From Nocardioides sp. Root682 (lineage in GTDB: Bacteria; Actinomycetota; Actinomycetes; Propionibacteriales; Nocardioidaceae): DNA of 64,000 nt. A program made the translations under genes and the position numbers. Positions 15,131 through 23,015 of the stretch are shown here, in pieces. The first letter of the stretch is position 1, and each line of letters begins with the position of its first letter. The notes beneath the pieces were generated by a model that did no database searches, was not told where the DNA came from, and was given only the letters and a program-made list of their open reading frames with translations. The DNA lies in contig NZ_LMHJ01000003.1 in NCBI RefSeq assembly GCF_001427795.1, positions 426,204-490,203 of the forward strand. The letters run 5' to 3'.

Positions 15131-16946
15131 TCTGCCCAGCCTTCTCAATCTCGAGAAGGTCTCGAAGTCCTTCGGCGTCCGCCCGCTGCTGACCGAGGTG
15201 TCCCTCGGCATCGGGGCCGGTGAGCGGATCGGTGTCGTCGGCCGCAACGGTGACGGCAAGACGACCCTGCTGCGCCTGATGACCGGCACGGAGGAGCCCG
15301 ACTCCGGCCGGGTCTCGCGTCAGCGCGGCCTGCTCATCGGGGTCCTCACGCAGCGCGACGACTTCGACGACACGCATTCGGTGCGCGAGGTCGTTCTCGG
15401 TGGGATGGCGGACCACGAGTGGGCGGCCGACGGGCGTTCCCGCGAGATCGTCGAGGTCCTGCTCGCGGGCGTCGAGCTCGATCGCATCATCCACGGGTTG
15501 TCCGGCGGCGAACGTCGCCGCTGCGCGCTGGCCGCACTGCTGCTCGGCGACCACGACCTGATCATCCTCGACGAGCCGACGAACCACCTCGACGTCGAAG
15601 CCGTCGCCTGGCTCGCCGCGCACATGGCCGGGCGGTCCTCCGCGCTGGTCGTGGTCACCCACGACCGCTGGTTCCTCGATGCGGTCTGCCAGCAGACCTG
15701 GGAGGTCCACGACGGTGTCGTCGACCTGTACGACGGCGGCTACGCCGCGTTCGTGCTGGCCAAGGCCGAGCGGCAGCGCCAGGCCGGTGTCTCCGAGCAG
15801 CGCCGGCAGAACCTCGTCAAGAAGGAACTGGCCTGGCTGCGCCGCGGTGCCCCCGCGCGCACGTCGAAGCCGAAGTTCCGCATCGACGCGGCCAACGCCC
15901 TGATCGAGGACGTACCGCCGCCGCGGGACCGGCTCGAGCTCCAGAAGTTCGCGACCCAGAGGCTCGGCAAGGACGTCATCGACATCGAGGACGTCGACTT
16001 CGTGCGCGGCGAGCGCATGCTGCTCAAGGACGCCACCTGGCGCCTCGGCCCGGGCGACCGCGTCGGCCTGGTCGGCGTGAACGGCGCGGGCAAGACGTCC
16101 GTCCTGTCCCTGATCGCGGGCGCTGCGAAGCCCTCGGCCGGGAAGGTGAAGCAGGGCCGCACGGTCGCGTTGAAGCACCTGACCCAGGACGTCGAGTTCG
16201 ACGACCCCGAGTCCCGGGTGCTCGCGACGGTCGAGTCGATCCGGCGCGTCACCAAGACGGCCGACGGCGAGATCTCCGCGACGTCGATGCTGGAACGCTT
16301 CGGCTTCACCGGCGACCGGCTCACGGCCCGCGTCGGTGACCTGTCGGGCGGCGAGCGGCGACGCTTCCAGCTGCTCCGGCTGCTGCTGACCGAGCCGAAC
16401 GTGCTGCTCCTCGACGAGCCCACCAACGACCTCGACATCGAGACCCTCAACGTCCTCGAGGACTTCCTCGACGGCTGGCCCGGCACCCTCATCGTGGTCT
16501 CCCACGACCGCTACTTCCTGGAGCGGGTCACCGACTCGGTCTGGGCACTGCTCGGCGACGGTAGGGTCTCGATGCTGCCGCGCGGCGTGGACGAGTACCT
16601 CGAGCGCCGCAAGGCCGGTGGTGCGCAGAACACCACCGCGTCGCCGAAAAAGACGGATCAGGATCGGGCGCAAGGTGATCGAGCAGCCGCCGAGGGCGGC
16701 GTGTCGAGATCTCCCAAGGCCCGCGCCGGCTCCGCCGAGGAGCGCACCGCCCGCAAGACCGTGGCCCGGCTCGACAAGGTCCTGGCCCGGATGGGTGCGC
16801 GCGAGGGCGAGCTGACGGCGGCGTTGCTCGACAACGCCAGCGATGCGAAGAAGCTCACCGAGATCGCGAACGAGCTCACGGCTCTGCACGAGGACAAGGC
16901 GACGGCCGAGCTCGAGTGGCTCGAGGCCGCCGCACTGCTCGAGTAG
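15123..16946 (+). CDS. ABC-F family ATPase (Uup-like), carrying an in-frame REP-like insert
   Basis: A 607-aa soluble twin-ATPase with no membrane domain, acting on ribosomes or DNA. The first cassette has Walker A GRNGDGKTTLL, signature LSGGERRRCALA and Walker B LIILDEPTNHLD; the second has GVNGAGKTSVL, LSGGERRRFQLL and VLLLDEPTNDLD. A linker separates them. The C-terminal coiled coil (about residues 540-607, KTVARLDKVLARMGAREG) is like that of Uup. A REP-like palindrome is translated in the linker just before the coiled coil (16674-16714). It follows ispE with an eight-base overlap. Which ABC-F subtype it is cannot be fixed from motifs alone. Confidence 0.93.
   Translation: MSDLPSLLNLEKVSKSFGVRPLLTEVSLGIGAGERIGVVGRNGDGKTTLLRLMTGTEEPDSGRVSRQRGLLIGVLTQRDDFDDTHSVREVVLGGMADHEWAADGRSREIVEVLLAGVELDRIIHGLSGGERRRCALAALLLGDHDLIILDEPTNHLDVEAVAWLAAHMAGRSSALVVVTHDRWFLDAVCQQTWEVHDGVVDLYDGGYAAFVLAKAERQRQAGVSEQRRQNLVKKELAWLRRGAPARTSKPKFRIDAANALIEDVPPPRDRLELQKFATQRLGKDVIDIEDVDFVRGERMLLKDATWRLGPGDRVGLVGVNGAGKTSVLSLIAGAAKPSAGKVKQGRTVALKHLTQDVEFDDPESRVLATVESIRRVTKTADGEISATSMLERFGFTGDRLTARVGDLSGGERRRFQLLRLLLTEPNVLLLDEPTNDLDIETLNVLEDFLDGWPGTLIVVSHDRYFLERVTDSVWALLGDGRVSMLPRGVDEYLERRKAGGAQNTTASPKKTDQDRAQGDRAAAEGGVSRSPKARAGSAEERTARKTVARLDKVLARMGAREGELTAALLDNASDAKKLTEIANELTALHEDKATAELEWLEAAALLE
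16674..16714. repeat. REP-like palindrome translated within the ABC-F gene
   Basis: Begins GGTGATCGAGCAGCCGCCGA, has a GGGCGGC core, and ends GTGTCGAGATCTCC. The outer GATCGAG/TCGAGATC and inner GCCGCC/GGGCGGC pair as a hairpin. It encodes a Gly/Ala/Arg/Ser segment in the linker before the C-terminal coiled coil without breaking the frame, consistent with insertion into a tolerant linker. Confidence 0.75.
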
Positions 16947-16949
16947 CGG

Positions 16950-17438
16950 TCAGCCGGCGAACGGCAGCAGCAGCCGGCGCAGCAGGTCGGCGAGCCCCTG
17001 GTGGTCCTTGGCACTGAGCCCGGTCAGCAGGTCGCGCTCGGCGTCGAGCAGCGCGGTGAACGCGCCGTCGACGGCTTCCTTGCCCTCCGGGGTGAGGCGG
17101 ACCAGCACGCCCCGGCGGTCCGAGGGGTCGGGGTGCCGCTCGACGAGCCCGCGTGTGGTGAGCCGGTCGACCCGGTTGGTCATCGTGCCGCTGGTCACCA
17201 GCGTCTCGCGCAGCAGTCGCCCGGGAGACAGCTCGTACGGCGCCCCGGCCCGCCGTAGTGCGGCGAGCACGTCGAACTCCCACGGCTCGATGTCGTGGGC
17301 GGTGAAGGCCTGTCGGCGGGCCCTGTCGACGTGGTGCGCCAGGCGGGAGATCCGGCTGAAGACGGCGACGGGTGCCAGGTCGAGGTCGTTGCGCTCGCGC
17401 GCCCACGCCTCGATCAGCTCATCGACCTCATCCCGCAT
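16950..17438 (-). CDS. MarR-family transcriptional regulator
   Basis: A 162-aa winged-helix dimer regulator. The DNA-binding part runs about residues 55-120 (FDVLAALRRAG, LLRETLVTSGTMTNRVDRLTTRGLV, and the wing DRRGVLVRLTPEG), framed by dimerisation helices. It is divergent from the alpha/beta hydrolase operon, with a MarR-type palindrome (17466-17481) between the two starts. It therefore probably represses that operon and itself, with release by a small-molecule ligand (inference). Confidence 0.93.
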   Translation of the reverse strand: MRDEVDELIEAWARERNDLDLAPVAVFSRISRLAHHVDRARRQAFTAHDIEPWEFDVLAALRRAGAPYELSPGRLLRETLVTSGTMTNRVDRLTTRGLVERHPDPSDRRGVLVRLTPEGKEAVDGAFTALLDAERDLLTGLSAKDHQGLADLLRRLLLPFAG

Positions 17439-17465
17439 GGCGGCATCCTAGCGGTCGGGTCGAGA

Positions 17466-17481
17466 ATCTTGATGTCGAGAT
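17466..17481. promoter_or_regulatory. MarR-type operator
   Basis: ATCTTGATGTCGAGAT is an inverted repeat (ATCTTGA / TCGAGAT, six of seven pairs) in the 66-base gap between the divergent marR-type gene and the hydrolase gene. This spacing and the ATCTNGA half-sites are typical of MarR-family operators. Palindrome seen; binding inferred. Confidence 0.65.
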
Positions 17482-17504
17482 AAATGGCACGTAGGCTCCG
17501 TCCC

Positions 17505-18416
17505 GTGAACCATCGCTCGACAGTCCTCGACCGGGTCACCCTCACCAGCCTCGTCTGGGGTGACATCGACGACCACGACCGGCCGCTCGCCGTACTCCTG
17601 CACGGGTTCCCGGACACCGCCCACACCTGGCGCCATCTCGCGCCCGCGCTGGTCGAGGCGGGCTGGCGGGTGGTGGCGCCGTTCACCCGCGGCTACGCGC
17701 CGAGCTCGATCCCGACCGACGGCAGCTATCACGTGCCGGCGCTGATGGACGACGTCCTCGGCCTCCATCGGGAGTACGGCGGCGACGACCGTGCGCTGCT
17801 CGTCGGGCACGACTGGGGCGCGATCACGGCCAACGGGATCGCCGCGTCCGACGCCAACCCGTTCGGCCACGTCGTGTCGCTGGCGGTCCCGCCGTTCAGT
17901 GTGATGAACCCGCGCCGCGACGACCTCGGCCGCTGGTTCCGGGTGCTGCCGCGGCAGGCCGGGCTGAGCTGGTACACCGTGTTCAACCAGCTCCCGCGAC
18001 TGCCCGAGCGTTCCTTCGACCGTCTCGTCGACCACCTGTGGCGGCGCTGGTCCCCGGGCTTCGACGCGACCGAGGACCTGATGCACCTCGCCGCCGCCGT
18101 ACCGGACGAGGCCCGCAAGAGCGCCGTGCTCGGCTACTACCGCGCCCAGCCGCGTGTCCGGAGCCTCCCGGACCGCTACCGGGCGCATGCGCGCGACTGG
18201 GTCGGCGGTCCGAAGGTGCCGATCCTCTACCTCCAGGGGGCTGACGACGGCTGCCTCGACGCCCGCTGGGCAGGGATGGTCGGCGACCGGCTTCCCGAGG
18301 GCAGCCGAGTCGCGGTCGTCGAGGGCGCCGGTCACTTCCTCCAGGTGGAACGCCCGGACGTCGTGAACGCACGGATCCTGGACTACCTCGCCGAGCGCCA
18401 GGAGGCGGCTCGGTGA
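17505..18416 (+). CDS. alpha/beta hydrolase, epoxide hydrolase-like
   Basis: A 303-aa hydrolase with LLHGFPDT, the nucleophile loop VGHDWGA (Asp103) and the late GAGHFLQVE supplying His. The fold and Asp nucleophile match epoxide hydrolases. The GTG start is chosen over one seven codons upstream because the longer form would run close to the operator. First gene of an operon with a trans-aconitate methyltransferase-like gene (GTGA overlap) and a VOC protein, probably repressed by the divergent MarR protein. Substrate unknown. Confidence 0.87.
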   Translation: MNHRSTVLDRVTLTSLVWGDIDDHDRPLAVLLHGFPDTAHTWRHLAPALVEAGWRVVAPFTRGYAPSSIPTDGSYHVPALMDDVLGLHREYGGDDRALLVGHDWGAITANGIAASDANPFGHVVSLAVPPFSVMNPRRDDLGRWFRVLPRQAGLSWYTVFNQLPRLPERSFDRLVDHLWRRWSPGFDATEDLMHLAAAVPDEARKSAVLGYYRAQPRVRSLPDRYRAHARDWVGGPKVPILYLQGADDGCLDARWAGMVGDRLPEGSRVAVVEGAGHFLQVERPDVVNARILDYLAERQEAAR

Positions 18417-19198
18417 GCCACGCCTGGGACCCGCAGCGCTACTTGACCTACGCCGACGAGCGCGGCCGTCCCTTCGTCGACCTGATCACCCGCATCGACG
18501 CCGCCGATCCGCGGGTCGTGGTCGATCTTGGCTGTGGTCCGGGCAACCTCACCTCCCTGCTCGCTGACCGCTGGCCGTCAGCGTCGGTCGCCGGCATCGA
18601 TTCCAGTGAGGACATGGTGCGCGCGGCGACCGACAGTCCGGCCGCCGAGCGCATCTCCTTCCACAGGGCGGACCTGCGGGACTGGCTGGCGACCGTGGAG
18701 CCGGGCTCTGTCGACGTGCTCGTCTCCAACGCCACCCTGCAGTGGGTGCCCGGCCACCTCGACCTGATGGCTGCCCTCGTCGCCGCGCTCGCGCCCGGCG
18801 GCTGGTTGGCCTTCCAGGTGCCGGGCAACGCCGACCAGCCCACCACGACGGTTCGCGAGGAGCTGGCAGCCGAGCCGCCGTACGCCGCGCACACGGCCGG
18901 CGCCGCCACCATCGCCGCGCACGACGCCGCCACCTACCTGCGCGCGCTGCGCGACCTCGGTTGCGAGGTCGACGCGTGGGAGACGACGTACCTCCACGTG
19001 CTCGCCGGCCCCGACCCCGTCTTCACCTGGGTCTCGGCCACGGGTGCCCGGCCCACGCTGCAGGCGTTGCCCGACGACCTGCGTCCGGCCTTCGAGGAGG
19101 AGTTCAGGGCGCGCCTGCGCGCGGCCTACCCGGACGAGGCCGGCGGCGTGGTGATGCCGTTCCGCCGGAGCTTCGTCGTCGCGAGGGCGCAGGGATGA
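18413..19198 (+). CDS. tam: trans-aconitate 2-methyltransferase-like SAM methyltransferase
   Basis: A 261-aa class I methyltransferase. It opens WDPQRYLTYADERGRP, which is characteristic of Tam. The SAM motif is VVDLGCGPGNLTSLL, the second-strand acid is in GIDSS, and the acceptor region is NATLQWVPGHLDLM. Tam methylates trans-aconitate, a toxic by-product of the citric acid cycle that inhibits aconitase. The C-terminal VVMPFRRSFVVARA fits family ends. The GTG overlaps the stop of the hydrolase gene (GTGA), and its own stop overlaps the VOC start. Family assignment is strong; the exact substrate is by homology. Confidence 0.9.
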   Translation: MSHAWDPQRYLTYADERGRPFVDLITRIDAADPRVVVDLGCGPGNLTSLLADRWPSASVAGIDSSEDMVRAATDSPAAERISFHRADLRDWLATVEPGSVDVLVSNATLQWVPGHLDLMAALVAALAPGGWLAFQVPGNADQPTTTVREELAAEPPYAAHTAGAATIAAHDAATYLRALRDLGCEVDAWETTYLHVLAGPDPVFTWVSATGARPTLQALPDDLRPAFEEEFRARLRAAYPDEAGGVVMPFRRSFVVARAQG

Positions 19199-19580
19199 GG
19201 ATCCATCACGTCCAGGTCGCCTGCCAGCGCGGAGGCCAGGATGACGCGCGCCGCTTCTACGCCGACGGCCTCGGCATGACCGAGGTGCCGAAACCGGCGG
19301 AGCTGGCGAAGCGTGGCGGCTGTTGGTTCCGGTGGTACGACGCCAGCGGAGTCCCCACCGCTGAGATCCACGTCGGTGTCGAGGAGCCCTTCGCCCCGGC
19401 GCGCAAGGCGCACCCCGCGTTCCTGTTGGGGTCAGTGGACGAGCTCGAGACCGTCGCCGGTCACCTCAGCGGTCTCGGGTTCGAAACCGACTGGCGCAGC
19501 ACACGTTCGAAGGCCACGAGCGATGCCACGCCTTCGATGGCGCCGGGAACAGGGTGGAGCTCCTCGCGCCTGCTCGGTGA
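19195..19580 (+). pseudogene. VOC/glyoxalase-family protein gene with a 3' frameshift
   Basis: The start MRIHHVQVACQ and a core with FYADGLGM, WFRWYDA and AEIHVGV are typical of a one- or two-module vicinal oxygen chelate protein. After codon TGG at 19492-19494 the frame loses similarity. One frame over, from 19497, the sequence reads Q-H-T-F-E-G-H, then AFDGAGNRVELLAPAR, the classic VOC C-terminus with the metal-binding Glu in RVELLAP, ending in TGA at 19578-19580. One base is therefore missing near 19495-19497, as a real deletion or a read error. In the uncorrected frame the protein would run to 19623 with a nonsense tail and no C-terminal metal ligand. It is coupled to tam (ATGA). Confidence 0.75.
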
Positions 19581-19688
19581 ATCGCTGCCGACGGTTGTCC
19601 ACAGGTCTGTCCGCCTCGGGTGACGTGTGTCGGCGCCGCGTCGTACCGTCGCTGGCTCAAGGGCAACTTCTGACGCACACTTGAGGAT

Positions 19689-20114
19689 GTGATCGGCTTG
19701 GACCTCGACACCTGGATCTCGCTGGCGGTGCTGGTGACGGCACTGACTGGCTTCCATGTCGCGTTGCGGCGGGAGTTGCACACCGAGATCTCCGGACTCC
19801 GTGGCGAGATGGGCGGCCTGAGGACTGAGGTCCGTGACGAGATGGGCGGCCTGAGGACTGAGGTCCGTGACGAGATGGGCGGCCTGAGGACTGAGGTCCG
19901 TGACGAGATGGGCGGCCTGAGGACTGAGCTCCGTGACGAGATGGGCGGCCTGAGGACTGAGCTCCGTGACGAGATGGGTGGACTCCGCGGCGAGATGGCA
20001 GTCCTGCGCGTCGAACTGAAGGCTGACATCAACCGGCTCGACGAGCGCGTCTACGCCCTCGCTTCGGGAATGCGGCCCCTCCTGGAGAAGGCTGACCGCC
20101 CGGCCAGCACTTGA
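19689..20114 (+). CDS. membrane-anchored coiled-coil protein with 11-residue tandem repeats
   Basis: A 141-aa protein. One N-terminal membrane segment (WISLAVLVTALTGFHVAL, about residues 9-26) is followed by five nearly identical 11-residue units GLRTEVRDEMG / GLRTELRDEMG, then degenerate units and a helical tail (LKADINRLDERVYALASG). Eleven-residue periodicity gives a long, slightly right-handed coiled coil. The DNA repeats are 33 bp and almost identical, so the length can vary by slippage without a frameshift. The overall plan recalls DUF1640/tropomyosin-like small membrane coiled coils; function unknown. GTG start. No operon partner: the next gene is convergent. Confidence 0.85.
   Translation: MIGLDLDTWISLAVLVTALTGFHVALRRELHTEISGLRGEMGGLRTEVRDEMGGLRTEVRDEMGGLRTEVRDEMGGLRTELRDEMGGLRTELRDEMGGLRGEMAVLRVELKADINRLDERVYALASGMRPLLEKADRPAST
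19806..19970 (+). repeat. 33-bp tandem repeat, five copies
   Basis: Units begin at 19806, 19839, 19872, 19905 and 19938. The first three are identical; the last two share one change (GAGGTC to GAGCTC, Val to Leu). A degenerate sixth begins at 19971. Near-identity at silent positions shows recent expansion, not ancient conservation. Confidence 0.95.
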
Positions 20115-20150
20115 CCTCAGGTCGGCGGGTGGCCGTGCGGACGTGAAGCC

Positions 20151-20251
20151 GGAGTGCCCGCGGGTGGAGTGAGCTCTCCCGAGATGGAGATCAGTTCCCT
20201 GCCGCTCCGTAGCCCCCCCAGGCCCCCGGAACTGGCGCCCGCAGGCACTCC
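20151..20251. repeat. long-range inverted repeat between convergent genes
   Basis: GGAGTGCCCGCGGG at 20151-20164 pairs with CCCGCAGGCACTCC at 20238-20251 (13 of 14), enclosing 73 bases that contain smaller self-complementary stretches. The 143-base gap (20115-20257) holds nothing else. It could be a shared terminator structure or a small structured RNA; no T-run is present. Confidence 0.45.
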
Positions 20252-20257
20252 GACGAT

Positions 20258-21091
20258 CTAGGGGCCGCTCCCGCGGCGGGTGTCGCCCAGCGCCACCAGG
20301 CTGTCGACCTCGCGCTCGAACGTCGGCCGCCCGGCGGCGATCGTCCGTTCCCTGCAGAGGTCGACGAAAGCCGCGATGACGGAGGCGGTGTGGGACTTGC
20401 CGGCCTCCTGTGCGAGCGCGACGATCCGCCCGGTGTACGGCGACCACGGCTGTGCGGTGACCATCGCCATGTGGTGGCGCCACTCGACGATCGTGCCCCG
20501 CTCGGCGATGTCGAGGAGCTCCTCGACGGAGTCCAGCACCGGGACGGTCCAGGTGCGGTCGGTGCCCTGGTTGAGCAGGGCGTGTGCGGCCCGCAGGCAG
20601 GTGTCGTCGACGGCTTCGACCCGTGCGGCGGTCCGGGGGTCGGCGGCCAGGCGTTCGCGCAGGTCGCTGGCGACGAGGCGGCGGACGGCTTCGCTGGTCA
20701 GCGGCAGTCCGGGGTGTGACTCCAGCGGGCTGCCGTGGCGGTGCTGGAGCCGGGCGAGGCGCTCGTGGCCGAGCTGACCGGCCAGGTCGGCGAGGGCCGC
20801 GTGGTCGCCGGCCTCGCCGAAGAGCGCCAGGGCAACCAGGTTGGCCGTGGCGGCGTCGGCGGGGGAGGCGAAGGTGTTGTCCTCGTGCTCCTCGAGGAAT
20901 TGCAGCAGGCGCTCCCAGGCGTCGAGGTCGTTCGTCCCCACCTGGCCGACGCGACCGAGCACGTCGCCGGTGATCTCGAGCAGGCGGTGGCGGTACGGCC
21001 CGACGGTGCGGCGGCGGTCGAGCAGCCGGCTGCGAAGGGCAGCGGTACGACGAGCGGTCGCGCGGGGGCGGAGCTGGACCACGGTGCTCAT
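20258..21091 (-). CDS. hypothetical protein, 277 aa
   Basis: No family recognised. A soluble, largely helical protein: a basic N-terminus (RPRATARRTAALRSRLLDRR), then regular amphipathic helices (LDAWERLLQFLEEHEDNTF, LVALALFGEAGDHAALADLA, AVRRLVASDLRERLA). The helical array with periodic Leu/Ala recalls a helical-repeat or helical-bundle fold. The start is placed at MSTVVQLRP (21091); a Met 20 codons upstream is in frame but its codons are poor. It is divergent from the fused ECF sigma factor gene (221-base gap), so co-regulation is possible. Confidence 0.7.
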   Translation of the reverse strand: MSTVVQLRPRATARRTAALRSRLLDRRRTVGPYRHRLLEITGDVLGRVGQVGTNDLDAWERLLQFLEEHEDNTFASPADAATANLVALALFGEAGDHAALADLAGQLGHERLARLQHRHGSPLESHPGLPLTSEAVRRLVASDLRERLAADPRTAARVEAVDDTCLRAAHALLNQGTDRTWTVPVLDSVEELLDIAERGTIVEWRHHMAMVTAQPWSPYTGRIVALAQEAGKSHTASVIAAFVDLCRERTIAAGRPTFEREVDSLVALGDTRRGSGP

Positions 21092-21312
21092 CGATGCCTC
21101 CGTCCGCTGTTTTGGGCTGTGGAAAGGGCCGGGATTCCGGCCTGCTCTCAACCAGACGGAGGCGGCCCGGAAACATCACGCGGTTTTCCCGAAAGTTGGT
21201 GCAATTCGGAGAAATGGCATGATCGGGGCGCATCCACGAGGACCTCGCAACGACGCAGGCCGACGAAATCGCCGCCGCTGGGCGGCGGACGACCAGGATC
21301 CGGGGGGACCTG

Positions 21313-22965
21313 ATGGCGGACGACGCGCGCCGCGCGCTGGACGAGCAGCTGCTTGACCGCGTTCGCAGCGGCGACAGCCTCGCCTACGAGGAGCTCTACC
21401 GGGAGTACGTCGACGGCGCCCGCCACCTGGCGCGCATCCTGGTCAGCGCCGATCACGCCGATGAGCTCGTCGCCGAGTCCTTCGCCCGCGTGCTGTCGGC
21501 GCTCCGCTCCGGTGGCGGTCCGACCGACAACTTCCGGTCCTACCTGCACGTCACGATCCGCAACGGCTACCGCGACGCGCTGCGGGCTCCGCGCGAGGCG
21601 CCGGTCTCCGACCAGCCGTGGCTGTTCGACGCCGCCGAGCAGCCGGCGGAGGAGATGGGTGCCGGGCTCGACGAGACCGTCGCCGTCGACGCCCTCTCGA
21701 GCCTGCCTGAGAGCTGGCAGCGCGTCCTGTGGCACGTCGAGGTCGAGGGTCGCAAGCCGGCCGAGGTCGCCACGATCATGGACCTCCAGCCCCGCGCGGT
21801 GTCCTCCCTGGCCCACCGCGCCCGCGAGGGCCTGAAGCGTGCCTACCTCGACCTGCATGCCGGCCCGGCTCCCGCGCGGGAGGCGTGCCAGTGGGCGCAT
21901 GCCCGGATGAGCCAGTACGCCCGCGGTGACCTCGGGTCCCGCGCCGAGCAGAAGTTCGGCAACCACATCGACGGCTGCTCCGACTGCAACCAGGCCTTCG
22001 TGGTGGTCAACGGGGTCAACCAGAAGCTCGCCGCCTACGTCCTCCCGATCGTCCTGCTGGCCGTGCTGCCCGGTGGCGGCAAGGGCCTGTTCTGGCTCGT
22101 CGGCGCTGGCGGTGTCGCGACCACCGGTGCGGCCGCGTCGGGCGGCGCGACCTCCGGGGCCGCGTCCTCGGGTGCGTCCAGCGCGAGCACTCCGGTTGCC
22201 GTGGGGGTTGCCGCGGCGGTCGTGGTTGGGGCGATCGCGGCCGGGGCCTTTGCCCTGTCGTCCGGCGACAGCAGGCCCCGCGCCGACAAGCCGACAAGTG
22301 CCGATGTCGTGACAGGGGAGCCGGACGACGCGCTCGCCGCAGACCCGGCGCCGGCACCTGAACGGCCGGCCCGGCGCTCGCCCGTGCCCGTCGAGGCCGT
22401 GCCGGTCGAATCGGTACCGGTCGAGTCCGCGCCGGTCGAGTCGGAGCCCGACCCCGCGAGCGAGCCCACGAGCGCACCGAAGTCCGCAGCGCCCCGTCCC
22501 ACGCCGACCGTCGAGCCGACGCCCGCCGTGGCGCCGCCCACGGACCCGTGCGCCACGGACCCGTGCGTCCGGCTGGTCGACGTCACGACCGTCGACGGAC
22601 CCGGCCCGCACCCGTCAGAGATGACCGTGACGACCGAGGTGCTCGGCGGGCCGGCCCGGACGATCGAGCTCGTATTCCTCTTCGACGCTCCGGTCACGGT
22701 GCCGGCCGGTGGCCGAGCCGGGACCGGCTGGACCTGCACGGTGATCGACCTGCTCGCCGGGGGACTCGAGGTCGGAGCCACGTCGCCGTACCTCGTCGCG
22801 GGCCCGCTGATGCCCGTCACCTGTTCCTTCGCGTACGACGCCGCGCCACCCCCGCCGCTGACCCTGTCTGCGGCGCCGTGGCTGCTGCCGCCGACCTCAC
22901 CTGCGGGCAGCGTCACCCTGGTGGCCGCGGGCGAGCAGGTCGCCACCGAGCGCTTCGGCGACTGA
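21313..22965 (+). CDS. ECF sigma factor fused to zinc-finger, membrane and extracytoplasmic domains
   Basis: A 550-aa single-chain signalling protein. Residues about 10-95 are sigma region 2 (YEELYREYVDGARHLAR, then FRSYLHVTIRNGYRDAL) and 120-180 are sigma region 4 (LPESWQRVLW, AVSSLAHRAREGLKRA). Residues 190-230 form an anti-sigma-like zinc finger (Cys192, then His218, Cys222 and Cys225 in HIDGCSDC). Hydrophobic segments follow at about 241-256 and 298-316. Then comes a Pro/Glu/Val-rich linker of about 120 residues and a C-terminal beta-rich domain (about 435-550) with two Cys pairs. Usually sigma and anti-sigma are separate genes; here sensor, tether and sigma are one protein, as in a few actinobacterial ECF groups. 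The signal is unknown. Confidence 0.88.
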   Translation: MADDARRALDEQLLDRVRSGDSLAYEELYREYVDGARHLARILVSADHADELVAESFARVLSALRSGGGPTDNFRSYLHVTIRNGYRDALRAPREAPVSDQPWLFDAAEQPAEEMGAGLDETVAVDALSSLPESWQRVLWHVEVEGRKPAEVATIMDLQPRAVSSLAHRAREGLKRAYLDLHAGPAPAREACQWAHARMSQYARGDLGSRAEQKFGNHIDGCSDCNQAFVVVNGVNQKLAAYVLPIVLLAVLPGGGKGLFWLVGAGGVATTGAAASGGATSGAASSGASSASTPVAVGVAAAVVVGAIAAGAFALSSGDSRPRADKPTSADVVTGEPDDALAADPAPAPERPARRSPVPVEAVPVESVPVESAPVESEPDPASEPTSAPKSAAPRPTPTVEPTPAVAPPTDPCATDPCVRLVDVTTVDGPGPHPSEMTVTTEVLGGPARTIELVFLFDAPVTVPAGGRAGTGWTCTVIDLLAGGLEVGATSPYLVAGPLMPVTCSFAYDAAPPPPLTLSAAPWLLPPTSPAGSVTLVAAGEQVATERFGD

Positions 22966-22991
22966 GCCGGACGTCACCTTGCCGCCGGTTG

Positions 22992-23005
22992 TTACTCACG
23001 AGTAA
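22992..23005. promoter_or_regulatory. perfect palindrome, probable TetR-type operator
   Basis: TTACTCACGAGTAA is a perfect 14-base inverted repeat, 10 bases before the ATG of the DUF4442 gene. Its form resembles operators of TetR-family regulators of lipid metabolism in actinobacteria. No regulator gene is adjacent. The palindrome is seen; the regulator class is inferred. Confidence 0.55.
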
Positions 23006-23015
23006 TCTGAGTGCC

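Noticed and set aside
19806..19970. CRISPR-like array
   Set aside because: The 33-bp units are directly adjacent with no unique spacers and lie in a coding frame; it is a protein-coding tandem repeat.
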